A stretch of 64,000 bases of DNA from Dasyornis broadbenti (taxonomy: Eukaryota; Chordata; Aves; Passeriformes; Dasyornithidae): assembly GCA_013397935.1 (NCBI GenBank), contig VZRN01005169.1, positions 434,001-498,000 on the forward strand. The letters run 5' to 3'. Below the pieces are notes generated by a model that saw nothing but the letters and a program-made list of their open reading frames with translations, did no database searches and was not told the origin of the DNA. This document shows, piece after piece, positions 47,641 to 58,892 of the stretch (positions are counted from its first letter, which is position 1; every line of letters begins with the position of its first letter). The translations under genes were made by a program, and so were the position numbers.

Positions 47641-50216
47641 GAGAGATTAAATGTATCTTCAATAACATGGGATACCTCTCCATGGCACCAGTGCCGCAGG
47701 GCTCGCACCCCTGCTGGTATTTGGCTGGCACTTCTGCTGGTACTGATGGTGCCCTGGTAGAGATGTTTGAGAAACATCTAGGCTGGAACCAGCTCACCTG
47801 AGCTTTAAGCCAGGATCTGTCCTTGTCTTAGACTGGTTATTCCCAAAGTGTGGGACAGGAAGCCTGTATTGCACCCCCAGGATCCCTGCTGACACCTGCA
47901 GCAGTATGGAAAATTTGGCACAAGTGGAGGGGAAACAGAATCTGAGCTGGAATAAACAGTCTAGGAGGAGGGGAGGATGTGGACAGAGCGTTAGGACTGG
48001 AGAAAGGAGTTTGAGAAGAGGCAACCGGGACTAAACAGATAAATTCTGGAGAGAGAGAGTCAGGGGTAGAGGGGCAAAAATGAGGTGGAGAACTTGTATG
48101 GAAACCCCCTTCAGCCCAAACCCCATGTCCCAGACGGATGTGGGAGATAAAATGCACACGTGTTAAGCTGCTTTTTAAAGAGGGAACACCATCAAGAAGC
48201 AAAGTTGGGAAATACTGGAGCAGGGGTCATCCCTGCAGCCCTGTCCTATCTAACAATGCAGTCCCACAAATAATTTTTCCGCAGGTTTCTTCTTGTCTCT
48301 GCATAAGATGGACAGATGCTCCGATAATGAGCAACTATTCCTTGTTTATATTCTCCTCATTTCCTACTGAATGACCCTAGGTCTTATTTACAGAATATTG
48401 CCCTGAAAATAGAATTATTCATTTTCTTGTGTGTTTTTTCTGAAACATTAATTACAACAGTATTAGAGTTCATCAAAACCTGTAATCAGACCCTAGTTTG
48501 TCTCTGTTGAACTAATGTAGAATTGAGCCATGAAGGAATCATTAAAGGTCTCTTTCAGTTTTGGGCCATTTCTGACTTTTCAGCATCCTCAACATCATAT
48601 AGCACTTTCTGTGTCCATTGTGTCCCTCACCATTTGCTTCTGGTAGAGCCCAGGCTTTCTTCAAGTCTGGGGTGCCTCTCAGAAGCCCAAAAATAAAGCT
48701 TAGATGTCAGAGATCATTAGTAAAAGTTTGGGATATATGAGTCACTCATCACCAAACATCTTCACCCAAAGACTTCTTCATCTTCTGCAGCACTCCCCAG
48801 CCGCATTCCTCGTGCACCTTCTGTCTGCCACAAATGCCAAGGAGCCCTTTAGAAAGCAGACACCTTCCCTGATTCATCCTTAAGGCAGCTCCACCCCACA
48901 CAAGCAAGAAGGAAAATATGGGTGCAGAGGTTAGGGTGAAGGGAGCATATGACGGTGCAATTAAAAATTGCTTCATGAAACATCCACTCATGCCTGGCAT
49001 TTTCTAACTTTTCACCCTGATATCCACCCAATGCAGTGTGTAATATCAGCAAGCATATGACTGCTGTCACCTGGCTATTTTTTACTTAAGCTAATGTTAT
49101 TCATTCCCTCTAAGAATTCCAGATAAATTGACTGCAGTTAATCAGTTCTCCTTGCATCTTTTCGGAGTAACCCAGGCTAACAAAACAGACAGCCGTGGGA
49201 GTAGGTATGAGCAGGGCTGAACAGACTGTATGGAAATGCCAGGCAGCTTCTGAACACACAAATGAAAACACGGCACTGTGGAAAACCGTGTGCTGAGGGT
49301 GGGGAGGGAAGTCCTGTCCTCCCATTTGCATCTCTCTATATGCCATCTTTGCCTGGAATAAATGTCTTTGTCCACATGAAAGATGAATCTGATTATTTTC
49401 CCCCATTTGACAAGGCAGTAAAGAAAGCTTTATAAAATGGGTGTGACTTCTATGATGCTTTGCAACTCATTTTTAGACATATGTGTCTGCATATGCCAGT
49501 AGTTACCCTATTTTAAATCACTCTTGTGCATTTACTGATGATCTTTGCATTCTTGTTGAGTGTAAATTTTCTAGTTAGTAAACACCATATTATTATTAAA
49601 GCAGACTGTCAGGTAGATTGAGAAGAAAGCATTAAACAAAAATTTTTTTTGCCATTTCTTTAACCTCGAAGCAGCTCTTTACAGGTTCTAAGTACTTTTT
49701 TTGCTCTTTTTGGCTTAGACCACAGTTTTGTCACATATGTCTGGATTTGAGGTTTTTTTGAACATCCTTTTAAATGGGTGATAACAGTGTTGTGGTGCCT
49801 CAGCAAGTGCAGGGGGAAACATCAGCCAAATGTTCCAAACCTTTCCCACAGACATAACAAACCTCTTTTGCCAAGTAAGCTGGATTTTTTCCTGGATAGA
49901 GCAAGAAGAAAAGGGAAAGGTGGCAGAACAAGCAGGTAAATGGGATTATATAACATAGGGTCAATGTCTGTCCTGGCAGAACTCCTGAAACTCAGTAGAG
50001 ATAAGTTGTAGTTTCTCATACATGCAGCTCAGTCCCAAGTTTATTGGTGGGAATGACTCACATTAATATGGGAACATCACAGAAGCTCAGTAAAATTGTA
50101 GAGTTGTTTGGGAGGTCATCAAAGGCTGGAAAACAACAAATATCAATGGAGTAAAAAAAGCCAAAAACTCAAGAGAAGATAACATTTTTCAACCTGGGCA
50201 GAAAAAGAGAAAGGGT
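47641..50216. other. Noncoding, no gene seen
   Basis: Unique sequence. A minus-strand CTCAG|GTGAGC donor-like site at about 47796 closes a 76-codon open frame starting at 48024, but the peptide is unrecognisable. Confidence 0.45.
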
Positions 50217-50264
50217 TTCTTTTTCTTTTCTTCTCCTTTTTTTCTTTCCTTTTTTCTTTTCCCC
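50217..50264. repeat. Polypyrimidine tract
   Basis: About 48 bases of T with interspersed C (TTTCTTTTTCTTTTCTTC and so on). Simple sequence. Confidence 0.85.
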
Positions 50265-53200
50265 TATGGAAAGCACATGCACCATTAAATCAGCTTAAAT
50301 CATTAATCTTCCCTGGGAGATATCACCCACAGTACAAACAGGGAGATAAAATAAAGCTGCATTGCCTATTACGTATGTTGTTAAAGAATTAGTGTCAGTG
50401 GAGAAAAGAGCAAACCCAAAGGGAATGAAATGCAGGGCAGAGTCAGTGATGCAAACTTGTGTTACACCACCACCCTTGAAGGAACTGTGCCAGTTTGTAT
50501 TCAGCCAGGAATGTGGCCACTCCTCTGTCTGTGTGATGATCCAGACAGTGCAGAAAAAGGATCAAGAATTAGGAATTATTTAAAACTTTAATTTCCAGAA
50601 AATAACTGGTAAATTCAACAAACAAAACCAAAATCAAACCAAACTGAATCTCAGAACTGAGGAGGGATTCATGCTGATTCACAAAATGAAAAATGCAGAA
50701 GTATTTCCAAAACTTAAAAATGCAGTTAAAGACTCTCAGAGACAAAAATTATTGCTGAGCATTTACATTAATTTGACAGAATTTATCTACTCTTCTGCTC
50801 CATAAAACCCAAGTGCAATACTTAACCTGCAACCCCCAGTGGTATCTGGTGTGTGTTACTTCCCAGCCCTGATGATGCTCAGAGACGAGCTCTGGAATGC
50901 GGAATGAAGGATATGGAAGGGTCTGCGGGCTGAAGGAAAATTATTACACAGTAATCAATGCTGTGCATCTTGCGTGGCTTCTCGGCTTCTCTGACATCCT
51001 ACCCCAGCTGTCAGAGGTTGGGATTGGGTTTTTTCTGATTTGAATAAGGTCATAGTTTGTTTGCAGGGTTTAGATTTGAATCAATTTTCTTCCTTTTATG
51101 ATGATGGCAACACTCCTAAATTAGCCAGCAGTGCTGAAGCCTCAGTGTACACTTTTTAGCCCTGGGGGATAAATGCATTGATGGTGGGAGAGAATGTAAT
51201 TCTCCCAAAATCAGTGCAGCTGAAAGTGCATTTAAAATTCATTCTTCTTTTAATACATTTATTCTATATATTTTGTGGCTTTTCAAATGTAGGAGTGAGG
51301 CAGGGAGAAGTGAGTAGCACCGAGTGCTTTTCTCCCTAAGATATGTTGATAAAGAGGACAGACAGTCCTGCCCATGCCAGACGTGCAAAGGAAAGACTTT
51401 TACCATTCCCAGGTGGTCCTAGAGATGGGCCGTCTGGACACAGCTTGGGATGGACCATGAAGCCAACATTCTTCTGCCAGACAGTAATGGGACCCACTGA
51501 GTCTCTAAGAGCAACACAGGGTGGAAATTTGGCTTAAAATTTTCCTGTCAAACCTTTTCCACTTTGCTTGCTTCCAAGATGTCTTGGTCAAAGCATGTCA
51601 GCCTCAGACTTTCTCCTAGTCAAAGCCAAGGCTGCAGTAGTAACCCAGCACACTCAGCTGATGGATTCCCCAGGGCCAGGGGCTCTGTGATAGCCCAAAG
51701 AAACTCACCCACAGGATCCCTGCACCCCAGAAGTTCTCTGGAGGAGAGGATTTGTCATGGCAAGATCTTGGCTCTGGTCCTTTGGAGCTTGTAGGTGCTT
51801 TGGTTTGGTACTGAGGCCCTGAGGAACACTGGCGTCCTTGCTGTTCAGTGTCTCAGTTACTCCTCAGGAGGGATGAAGACCTTGATACCCTTTTTGTTGT
51901 CAGGGCTTTGCATGGGCCTTTTGCTGGGGTTACAAACATCTTGAAGAGTGTGGGTAACCCCAGGTCTCCAGGTCCCAGAGAGAACAGGTCAGAAGCGAAA
52001 TCAGCATTTTCCAGTCCAGCACCATCCGTTCCCCATGCTGCCTCATCATCGTAACCATCTTCTTCCAGCAAACAGGGACTTTCAGAGTTTTCCACTGTGG
52101 CCTCAGAAACCTCTTTGTGTTGGCTCCCTGCCCAGCTCTGAATCGTCCTCACAGATTCATACAAATGATGTTGAAATAACACACTCCCATGGATAACACC
52201 CCATAAACTTCTGCTGCCTTTTCCCACCGCCCTCACTGCGAGATGAGGAATGTTAATGCCTCAAGGGCGTCCTCTTAATTGCGTGGCACCTGTCCAATGG
52301 CAGCATACGTACAAATTAGCTGAGACTGCTGGGGTGTGCAGGGCTGGGACTGCCCGGGAAGGCCTGCGCTGTTCCTATTGCAAATACAAGAGGTAATTCC
52401 ACAGAGGAATCGGCTATCATTTGGTATCAATCCTCCAGCAAAGGCCATAAGGATTTTTTGGCTTGAGTCTGCAAGAAGCCGTGGTAATAATGGAGTCCTC
52501 CAGCCAGCTGATTATAGAGATTAATTAATACCCAGCGCAGTGTGAGTGTATTCCATACCTTATGTAGAAATGCAGAAGACAGTGGAAGGATATTTTGGTG
52601 AATAAGCAAGTCTCAGTGAGGAACAAGTGAGAAGTATTGAATTACATCTGTACTATTCTTAATGTGATTGTTCCTAGTCCCTCAAGGCTGTGGATGCCTT
52701 CTAAGTGAATTGAAAAACAATGAAGGGAATAAAGAAAAAAAGCAATGGCTGTCAATCTGAAGTGATGCCACTGTTGTGTTTGTTGCTTTGGCAGGCAGAA
52801 CTCTCATCTTTAAATGAGTTTGTGGGGTGCTCAGAGCAAGCAACCTCCTTCATCAAGAACCCCCAGAGCACCAGCCCACACCTATTCCAATACTATATGA
52901 AAGCCAATCAAGTCCTAAAGATTGCTTATTCCCCTCTGAAACTGATATTCTGAGCTGGCAAAGAGGTTTTTTCTGGGGTTTTGTTTAAGGGAACAGGTTG
53001 GGCAAGCAATGAGCACTGATATGTGCTCTCTTACCATGTGCTGAGCATCTTCTGGGCAAGAAAGCAAACTCTCCTCCAGTCCAATCCAGCCGTTGTTACT
53101 GGAGGTTTGGACGTGTCAGCAGTGGCAGCTTTTTGCCCATTGGGACAAAACCTTGGGTTACTCCTCTGCTTTATGCAGCTCAGCAGAGCTTTGGTCGAAG

Positions 53201-53513
53201 GGTTTGGAGGCTGGTTAGGAGCTGTATTCACCTGTCATAAGGCAGCTACAAATTCAAACTGTGCAATTATTGATGTGGTGACTAGCAAAGTGCTCCGGAG
53301 GAAAAAACAAGGAAGCTGCCAGGCAACTGCATGAAAATAGAGCCAGATGAAAAGTGAGCCCTGAAAGATAGATGCTGTGAGATGGCAAGGGTGGGTGTGA
53401 GCTTCTGAGGATTGCAGGATGCAGAAACGCTTGTGATTGAACCTTGTCTGACATGCTTGTTGCTTCCTTGGCCTTAGGGAAGTTACTTAAACCAATGTTT
53501 TTCTCTCCTCCAG
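50265..53513. other. Noncoding, no gene seen
   Basis: Unique sequence. 51.03-51.28 kb is AT-rich with GATTTGAATCAATTTTC and ACATTTATTC motifs and might be conserved. Frames at 51853-52236 (minus) and 53023-53334 (plus) are unrecognisable. Confidence 0.5.
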
Positions 53514-53594
53514 TTTTCTACACTGAAGTTGTAGTACCTGCCCACCTACTCACCTTTCAAAAGAATATTCTGAAGCTCTGTCTGTTTGTCAACT

Positions 53595-53632
53595 GCATAT
53601 GCCAAACTCAGTATATAGCATATGCCAAACTC
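53595..53632 (+). repeat. 15-bp direct repeat, 23-bp period
   Basis: GCATATGCCAAACTC occurs at 53595-53609 and 53618-53632. A local tandem duplication. Confidence 0.9.
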
Positions 53633-53899
53633 TCTCAGTACATAGCAAAAATTTTATTAACATTAGGCCTGGAAGGCTCTCAGGCTTGGACACAAAACAG
53701 GCACATTTGCACTGATTGCTGTAGGAGTCTGTCCAAACTGTTCTCAATATTTCAAATAGGAGTTTTGACTCCCAGGTAACCAGTTCTTCTCCCAGTCCGC
53801 AACTAGTTTTGCACTTAAGGAGGTTTTCCTAAAGCCCTCTTCATTTGTCCCTGCAGAGTAAGCCAGATTGTCCTTCTCTTGTAATTAATCCCTGCCCTA

Positions 53900-54085
53900 T
53901 CTTATACCTTTCCATGACAATCTGTTTCACAGCCCCTCAGGCTTCTCTTTTCTGGACCACAGAAACCTATATCATTTAACCTTTCTTCACTGGTCATGTT
54001 TTCTAATCCATAATCATTCCCATTGTCATCTTCCAGAAATTGTCCGACACTTTATTAGAAAGTGGTGTGCAAATGTGGGCACCAT
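53900..54085 (-). mobile_element. Ancient decayed CR1 fragment
   Basis: The plus strand reads CTCTTTTCTGGACCACAGAA, AACCTTTCTTCACTGGTCAT, GTTTTCTAATCCATAATCAT, ATCTTCCAGAAATTGTCC, then AGTGGTGTGCAAATGTGGGC. This mirrors the antisense ancient CR1 phrases TTTCTCTAGACTAAA, CAATCTTTCCTCATAGGTCA, GTTTTCTAGACCTTTAATCAT, CTCCAATTTGTCC and AAGTGTGGTGCCC. It is an ORF2-region fragment with no intact frame. Confidence 0.6.
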
Positions 54086-56247
54086 CTCCATGTGTCCTAC
54101 ATCCTGAACTCATCTCTCAGATGAGATCTGTCTTTAAATATATATCTTTTTCTTTTTTTTTTTTTCCAATATACCATTTTGCTGTTGATTCATATGCAGT
54201 TTGGGATTCAAACACTATTTTCAAAATTATCTTTTACATGTCATGGAGATTTGCACAGCTGGTAAGTTACTGCCTTTTTCTATTGTGAAACCTCTCACAT
54301 TTTTTCTAATTTGTCAACCTCCAATATTTTTCTCTCTACACATACCAACATGCCAATTTTTATTGGCAAAGTGTTGTAAAATTTAACAGAAAATGCTATT
54401 ATTGCTACGGGTTTACTTTAACCCTCCTATAAAAATTAATGTGAAATAAAATAAAAGCCCTGACATAAAATGCTTTAAAAGCCAATGAGCAGGATATTCA
54501 TCTCTGTTACATTTTATAGTGTTTAGAGAGACTATAACTCCTATGAATTTAGGTTTGAGTCTTTATCTTGTGTAAAGATATTTGCTTTGACTTCAGGTGG
54601 AGCAATAATATTCACAGCAAGCAAGGTGCCAGCCTTTAACCTCCACTGCAAGCCGTAAAATTGACCGAGACACTGAACACTTTGGACCAGATCTCCTTAT
54701 AGGCTGAGAACCTCATGCATGCAAGGGGGGAGCAGCACAAGTGGTGGGAGTAGATGGCCTCTCTGCAGCTCTGAAGTGTGACCTGGATTTCTCTTTTCCG
54801 GGACAAGTAATAAAACCTTGGCATGGAAGTGCAGCTAAAACTCCCTCTGTTTCAAGCATGAAATTGCAGAGGTATTTTCCAAGTCCTCAGTGTTGTAAGT
54901 GGGTTCATGAGGTGCTGATATTTTAGTGCTGGCCATCAGATCCAGATAAAGGCTGTAGTCGAAGGCTACAATCCCAAATCCCACACCAAGCTTTTTAATA
55001 TATCTTCCCATTATGCTTCCAGTGGCTCCATCACACCCAACAACAGCAGGAGCCAACATTTAGTCTCTGATCCAAGCCCAAAATTCTGCTTGGCTCGCAG
55101 TCAGACATTGCATGCTGGGACATATAGTCCTTGCTGGATAATTAAGGGAAAAGATGGACACAATTTGGTAAATAACCCATAAATTAAGCCCAATGCAGTG
55201 GCTCTTGGCAGCAGGCTGGTGACACACCTAGTGGAGGAAAATTTGGCCTTCCCCATTGCTCCATGTGAAGCTACCAAGTACCTTGCATATTGATTCTTTA
55301 CTAATCAGGAAATGTACTTTAACAAGTTTATTCCTGTATAAACTTCTCAGTCGTGCAGATGCTTAAAGCAGGCTACATTGCTACCAATTGTATTTTTAAT
55401 TGCTGTGTTTAGAGAGTCTCATTGATCTAATCAGAGCTAAATAAGCCCCATGGTACTTCCCCTAGTAAAGTTTACTGAGGATGTGTTTCTTTCATTTGCT
55501 GTAAATGAAACCTTCTGCTGTGCTGTGCCTGGTCAAATGCAACGCCAGCGAGCAGAGGGTGATGCTCCATCCTTTAATAAATTTGGTTTTTCTGCCGTTT
55601 GGAATTCCTGTCACCCAGGCAGTAGGAAAGCAGCTGGGTGACATTATCAGTAATTGCTTAATATTGTCATTGCATTTGCTTACAAGGAAAAAAAGCCACA
55701 GACTATCAATCAGCCAACAGAATATTCATAGTCTATGATAACACTAAGTGCTTTTTGAATGTCATGGCAACAGTCACACAAGCAACGTGATCTCGTACTT
55801 GATTACTTCCTGCTGCATTCCTGATAGTGTCCATAAAGCTCAATTAATTTTGCTCTCTTCTTTTTTTTTTCTTTTTAATATATTTTCATTTGTGTTTGGC
55901 AAGTGTGCAAAACAGACAGTACCTTTTCCCAGAGTCTCCCAGTGAGGAGGGCTTCTTGGGGATTTGCAGCTCCTCTGTAGCCTGGATGTGTCTTATACTG
56001 GACCCAGCATTCTGGAGTGCATTTTAGGAATTATGTCTGGATTATTGCAGCAGGTAATCTCTGAAATCAGATTTGAGGCTGACTTCTGTGAAAAAGATTT
56101 AGGGTAATCTCATTAAATAATTTGTCGGAAGGGCCTTTCAGACAAGAGAAAATAAATTGATTTGTTTAAGACACATCTGCACCTGTCTCATTCTCTGTCC
56201 TAGTGGCCTTTGTTTTTCAATTGCTTTATCTCATTCAAATTTGTGAG
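54086..56247. other. Noncoding, no gene seen
   Basis: AT-rich unique sequence with a T-rich run at about 54146-54168. No credible gene was found. Confidence 0.5.
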
Positions 56248-56345
56248 TTCATGGATGTTAAGGGCCAGAAAACACTAACAGCCTTCTACATCAGAAAATT
56301 ATCCAGTAATTTCTGTATCAAGTCCATAACTTTTGAAAAGCAAGT
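56248..56345 (-). mobile_element. Ancient decayed CR1 3' end
   Basis: The plus strand reads GATGTTAAGGGCCAGAAAAC, then CCAGTAATTTCTGTATCAAG and TCCATAACTTTTG. This follows the antisense 3' region of an old amniote CR1 (TTAAGGCCAGAAGGGACC, then CCAGTAATTCCTGCATCGAG, CCCATAACTTCTGG). The middle of the unit is heavily altered. Confidence 0.5.
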
Positions 56346-56996
56346 GGTATTTATTTTTTGAAAGAGCTTCTTGGAAATCTGCAGCTGGTCAATGTGCCAC
56401 TGTATTCCCCTACTAGGTTGTTGTAGATATTAGTAAACATTCTTCTTAACAACATCAAAAATAACTAACAAAAGTAAACAAGAGAAAAGGTAATATCCTT
56501 ATTTGCAGTCTGAATTTGCTCAGCCTCAGCTGTTGTCCCTGAGAGCTCATTATGAACTTTACTTCAGCTTGAATAACTGAATCCTGCACAAAATCTCCTC
56601 ATGCAAATGCTAATGGATTGTAATTGAGTTCTTGCTTAACCCTCCCAAGGATAAACTACTTTAGATAAATTGGTTTAACAAAAGTGAAAGGTTCTGTTGG
56701 GCGCTGGCATCTGAACTCATGTTAGACAGCTTCTAGAATAATGTTTGGCCTCCATCGTGTTTCTCCTAAGGATAATTTCTAGTTCCATGAAGACCTGAAC
56801 TGCAGGGTCCCAATGAGTAAGGTCTGACAAGAAGGTGCAAAGGAGTGAAGGGACCATCAATCAGAATAATTTCTGTCTTGAACAAATAGCCCAGTTCAGC
56901 CATCACCCACCACAAATGGTCCCTGACTTCTAGATGTATCAAATTTTTTTTTTACTACTTTGGTAAGTTTGTTGTAATACCGTGGCTATTTTCTTT
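56346..56996. other. Noncoding, no gene seen
   Basis: AT-rich unique sequence. Confidence 0.5.
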
Positions 56997-57097
56997 CTTT
57001 AAAAATACAAAACAAAACAAACAAAAAACCACCACCACCACCAAAAAAAAAAAAAAACCCCAAACCCAGACAAAACAAAAAAACCCCCAAACAACAG
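56997..57097. repeat. A/C-rich low-complexity tract with an ACC run
   Basis: AAACAAAACAAACAAAAAAC, then four to five ACC trinucleotides, a 15-base A run and AAACCCCC-type units. It is the third A/C tract of this style in the plus orientation. Confidence 0.85.
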
Positions 57098-58509
57098 AAG
57101 AAACAAGAAATTCAATGTTTGACCAGAAAAGTAAGGGAAATAAGTAGCTTGGTCTCCTCAGAACAAACAAACTCTAATTTCAATTTTACCTTTTCTATTA
57201 GATCCATTTGTCTTATCTTATTTTCAGGGGGCTGAGCTTCTTGATTTTCACAGTGGAAATAATGGTTATGTTGTGGGCATTTGGTCCGTTCCGGCAGGCA
57301 TGGCCACCTCTGGGGCAAGTGACCACTTGCACGATGATGCCCAAGGACTCAGCTGCTCCTCTGCCAACAGATTATTTGGTTGTATTATTTATAAAGTGCT
57401 TTGATAGGCTCGTTTACCAGCAGCTAAGTAATGGCAAGGCCTTTGAGGGCTGGATGCTTGTCAGACGCTACCACATTAAGTCTACAACTGAAAATCAAAC
57501 CTCCTGGCTTCAAAGAGGTTTGGTTGGTGTAAATTAACCTGTATTTTAGAAGTTTTGGAGCAGATGTCATACTTTGCCCTGGAGATCTCATTACTGCTCA
57601 AATGTATGCGCAGATTTTGCCACATTAATAAAGCAGCGGGGCCCCCTCCCCCAGAAAGCAGGATTAGTGGCTGGTGTCTGTAGTTATTTTTGTCAAAAAC
57701 CTTTTGAAAGTCTGTGTGTGAAGAGGAGGAGGGAAAGTTCAGAAAAAGCCAGTATCTGTCTTTATTAATTACAGGATGATTAATTATTTAATCTGCCCAG
57801 ATATCTGTATGCACAACTTAGCTGATTCTCATTTATCAGGTTTTCAGCATCATTAATCAAGGGAAGTTTTAAATGTAAGGGAAGACAGGTTGATTTAAGG
57901 TGTTGTGTGGTGCTGACCCCTCCAGAGCACACACTGCCTGGCCCCAGTGCCAGGGCCATTGATCATGGCAAGGGATGATCCTGCCTCCTGCTCAGGGGGG
58001 CCTAGCATTTGGGCCACTCCATGATTTGCTCTGGGCTCTTCCAGGACTACTTCTCCAAATTTTTTCATGAAGTTTGAAGCTCACCAAGTGAAAGCACAAG
58101 CTAATAGCAAGGAAGTGTCTGAAAATGACTTTGACTCAGAGCAGCTGAGGAGAAGTTGCCCCACTTCAGCTGAGACCATCATGGTTCCTCTTCTCAGACC
58201 ATCTTGTGGGAAGGTGTACTTTTTTTGGCAGCGCTGGATGGTGCCTTAGCTTAACCCTACTCCCTCATGGTGTATTACCTCAGGAGGTGCATTCGAGTTT
58301 TCAACAGGCCCAGTCATGGACAATGTATCAGGTACTTTGCCATGCCACAAGGCTGTTCATACCTACTCAGCTCCTGAAGTACACATCCAAGCAAAAGTCA
58401 TTTTCCTGCTCTTTTTATATGTCTAGGAAAAACCCACGGCTGGGATTCAGGAGGGAGAATGATAAGCATGCATGGACAATAAAGCATTCTACTTTGCCGG
58501 GGTACTCTT
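57098..58509. other. Noncoding; AT-rich block at 57.75-57.87 kb
   Basis: 57750-57870 has repeated TAATTA cores (TTTATTAATTACAGG, GATTAATTATTTAATC, TCATTAATCAAGG) and could be a conserved enhancer. The 109-codon frame at 57208-57537 is unrecognisable. Confidence 0.45.
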
Positions 58510-58892
58510 CATAGAATATAGAATGGCCTGGGTTGGAAGGGACATTAAAGATCTTCTCATTCCAACCCTGCTGCCATGGGCAGGGACACCTTTCACTAGA
58601 CCAGGTTCTCAGAGCTCCATCCAAACTGGCCTTGTACACTTCCAGGGATGGGGCGACCACAGCTTCTCTGGGATGCCTATACCAGTGCGTCACCATCCTC
58701 AGAATAAAGAACTTCTTTCTAATACCCTCTCTAAACTTACTGTCTTCCAGTTTGAATCCTTTCCCCCTTGTCCTGTCTCTCCAGGCTCTTGTAAAAAGCC
58801 TCTCTCCATCTTCCTTGTAGGGTCCCTTCAGGTACTGCAAGGCCACAATTAGGTCACCCCGAAGCCTCCTCTTTTATTCTCCAGGTGAACAA
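58510..58892 (-). mobile_element. CR1 LINE, 5'-truncated 3' fragment
   Basis: Antisense copy of the CR1 3' end. It starts with CATAGAAT and ATAGAATG, then GGGTTGGAAGGGACATTAAA, CTGCCATGGGCAGGGACACC, ACTAGACCAGGTTCTCAGAG, CACTTCCAGGGATGGGGCGA, CCCCTTGTCCTGTCTCTCCA, and ends near TTCTCCAGGTGAACAA. The 143-codon minus-strand frame over it is a chance reading of the element's 3' region. Confidence 0.95.

Noticed and set aside
55955..56045. Possible CR1-like phrase (ACTGGACCCAGCATTCTGGA)
   Set aside because: Too short and isolated to support an element call.
58415..58846. 143-codon frame, minus
   Set aside because: It is a translation of the CR1 3' region, which is not protein-coding in this frame.
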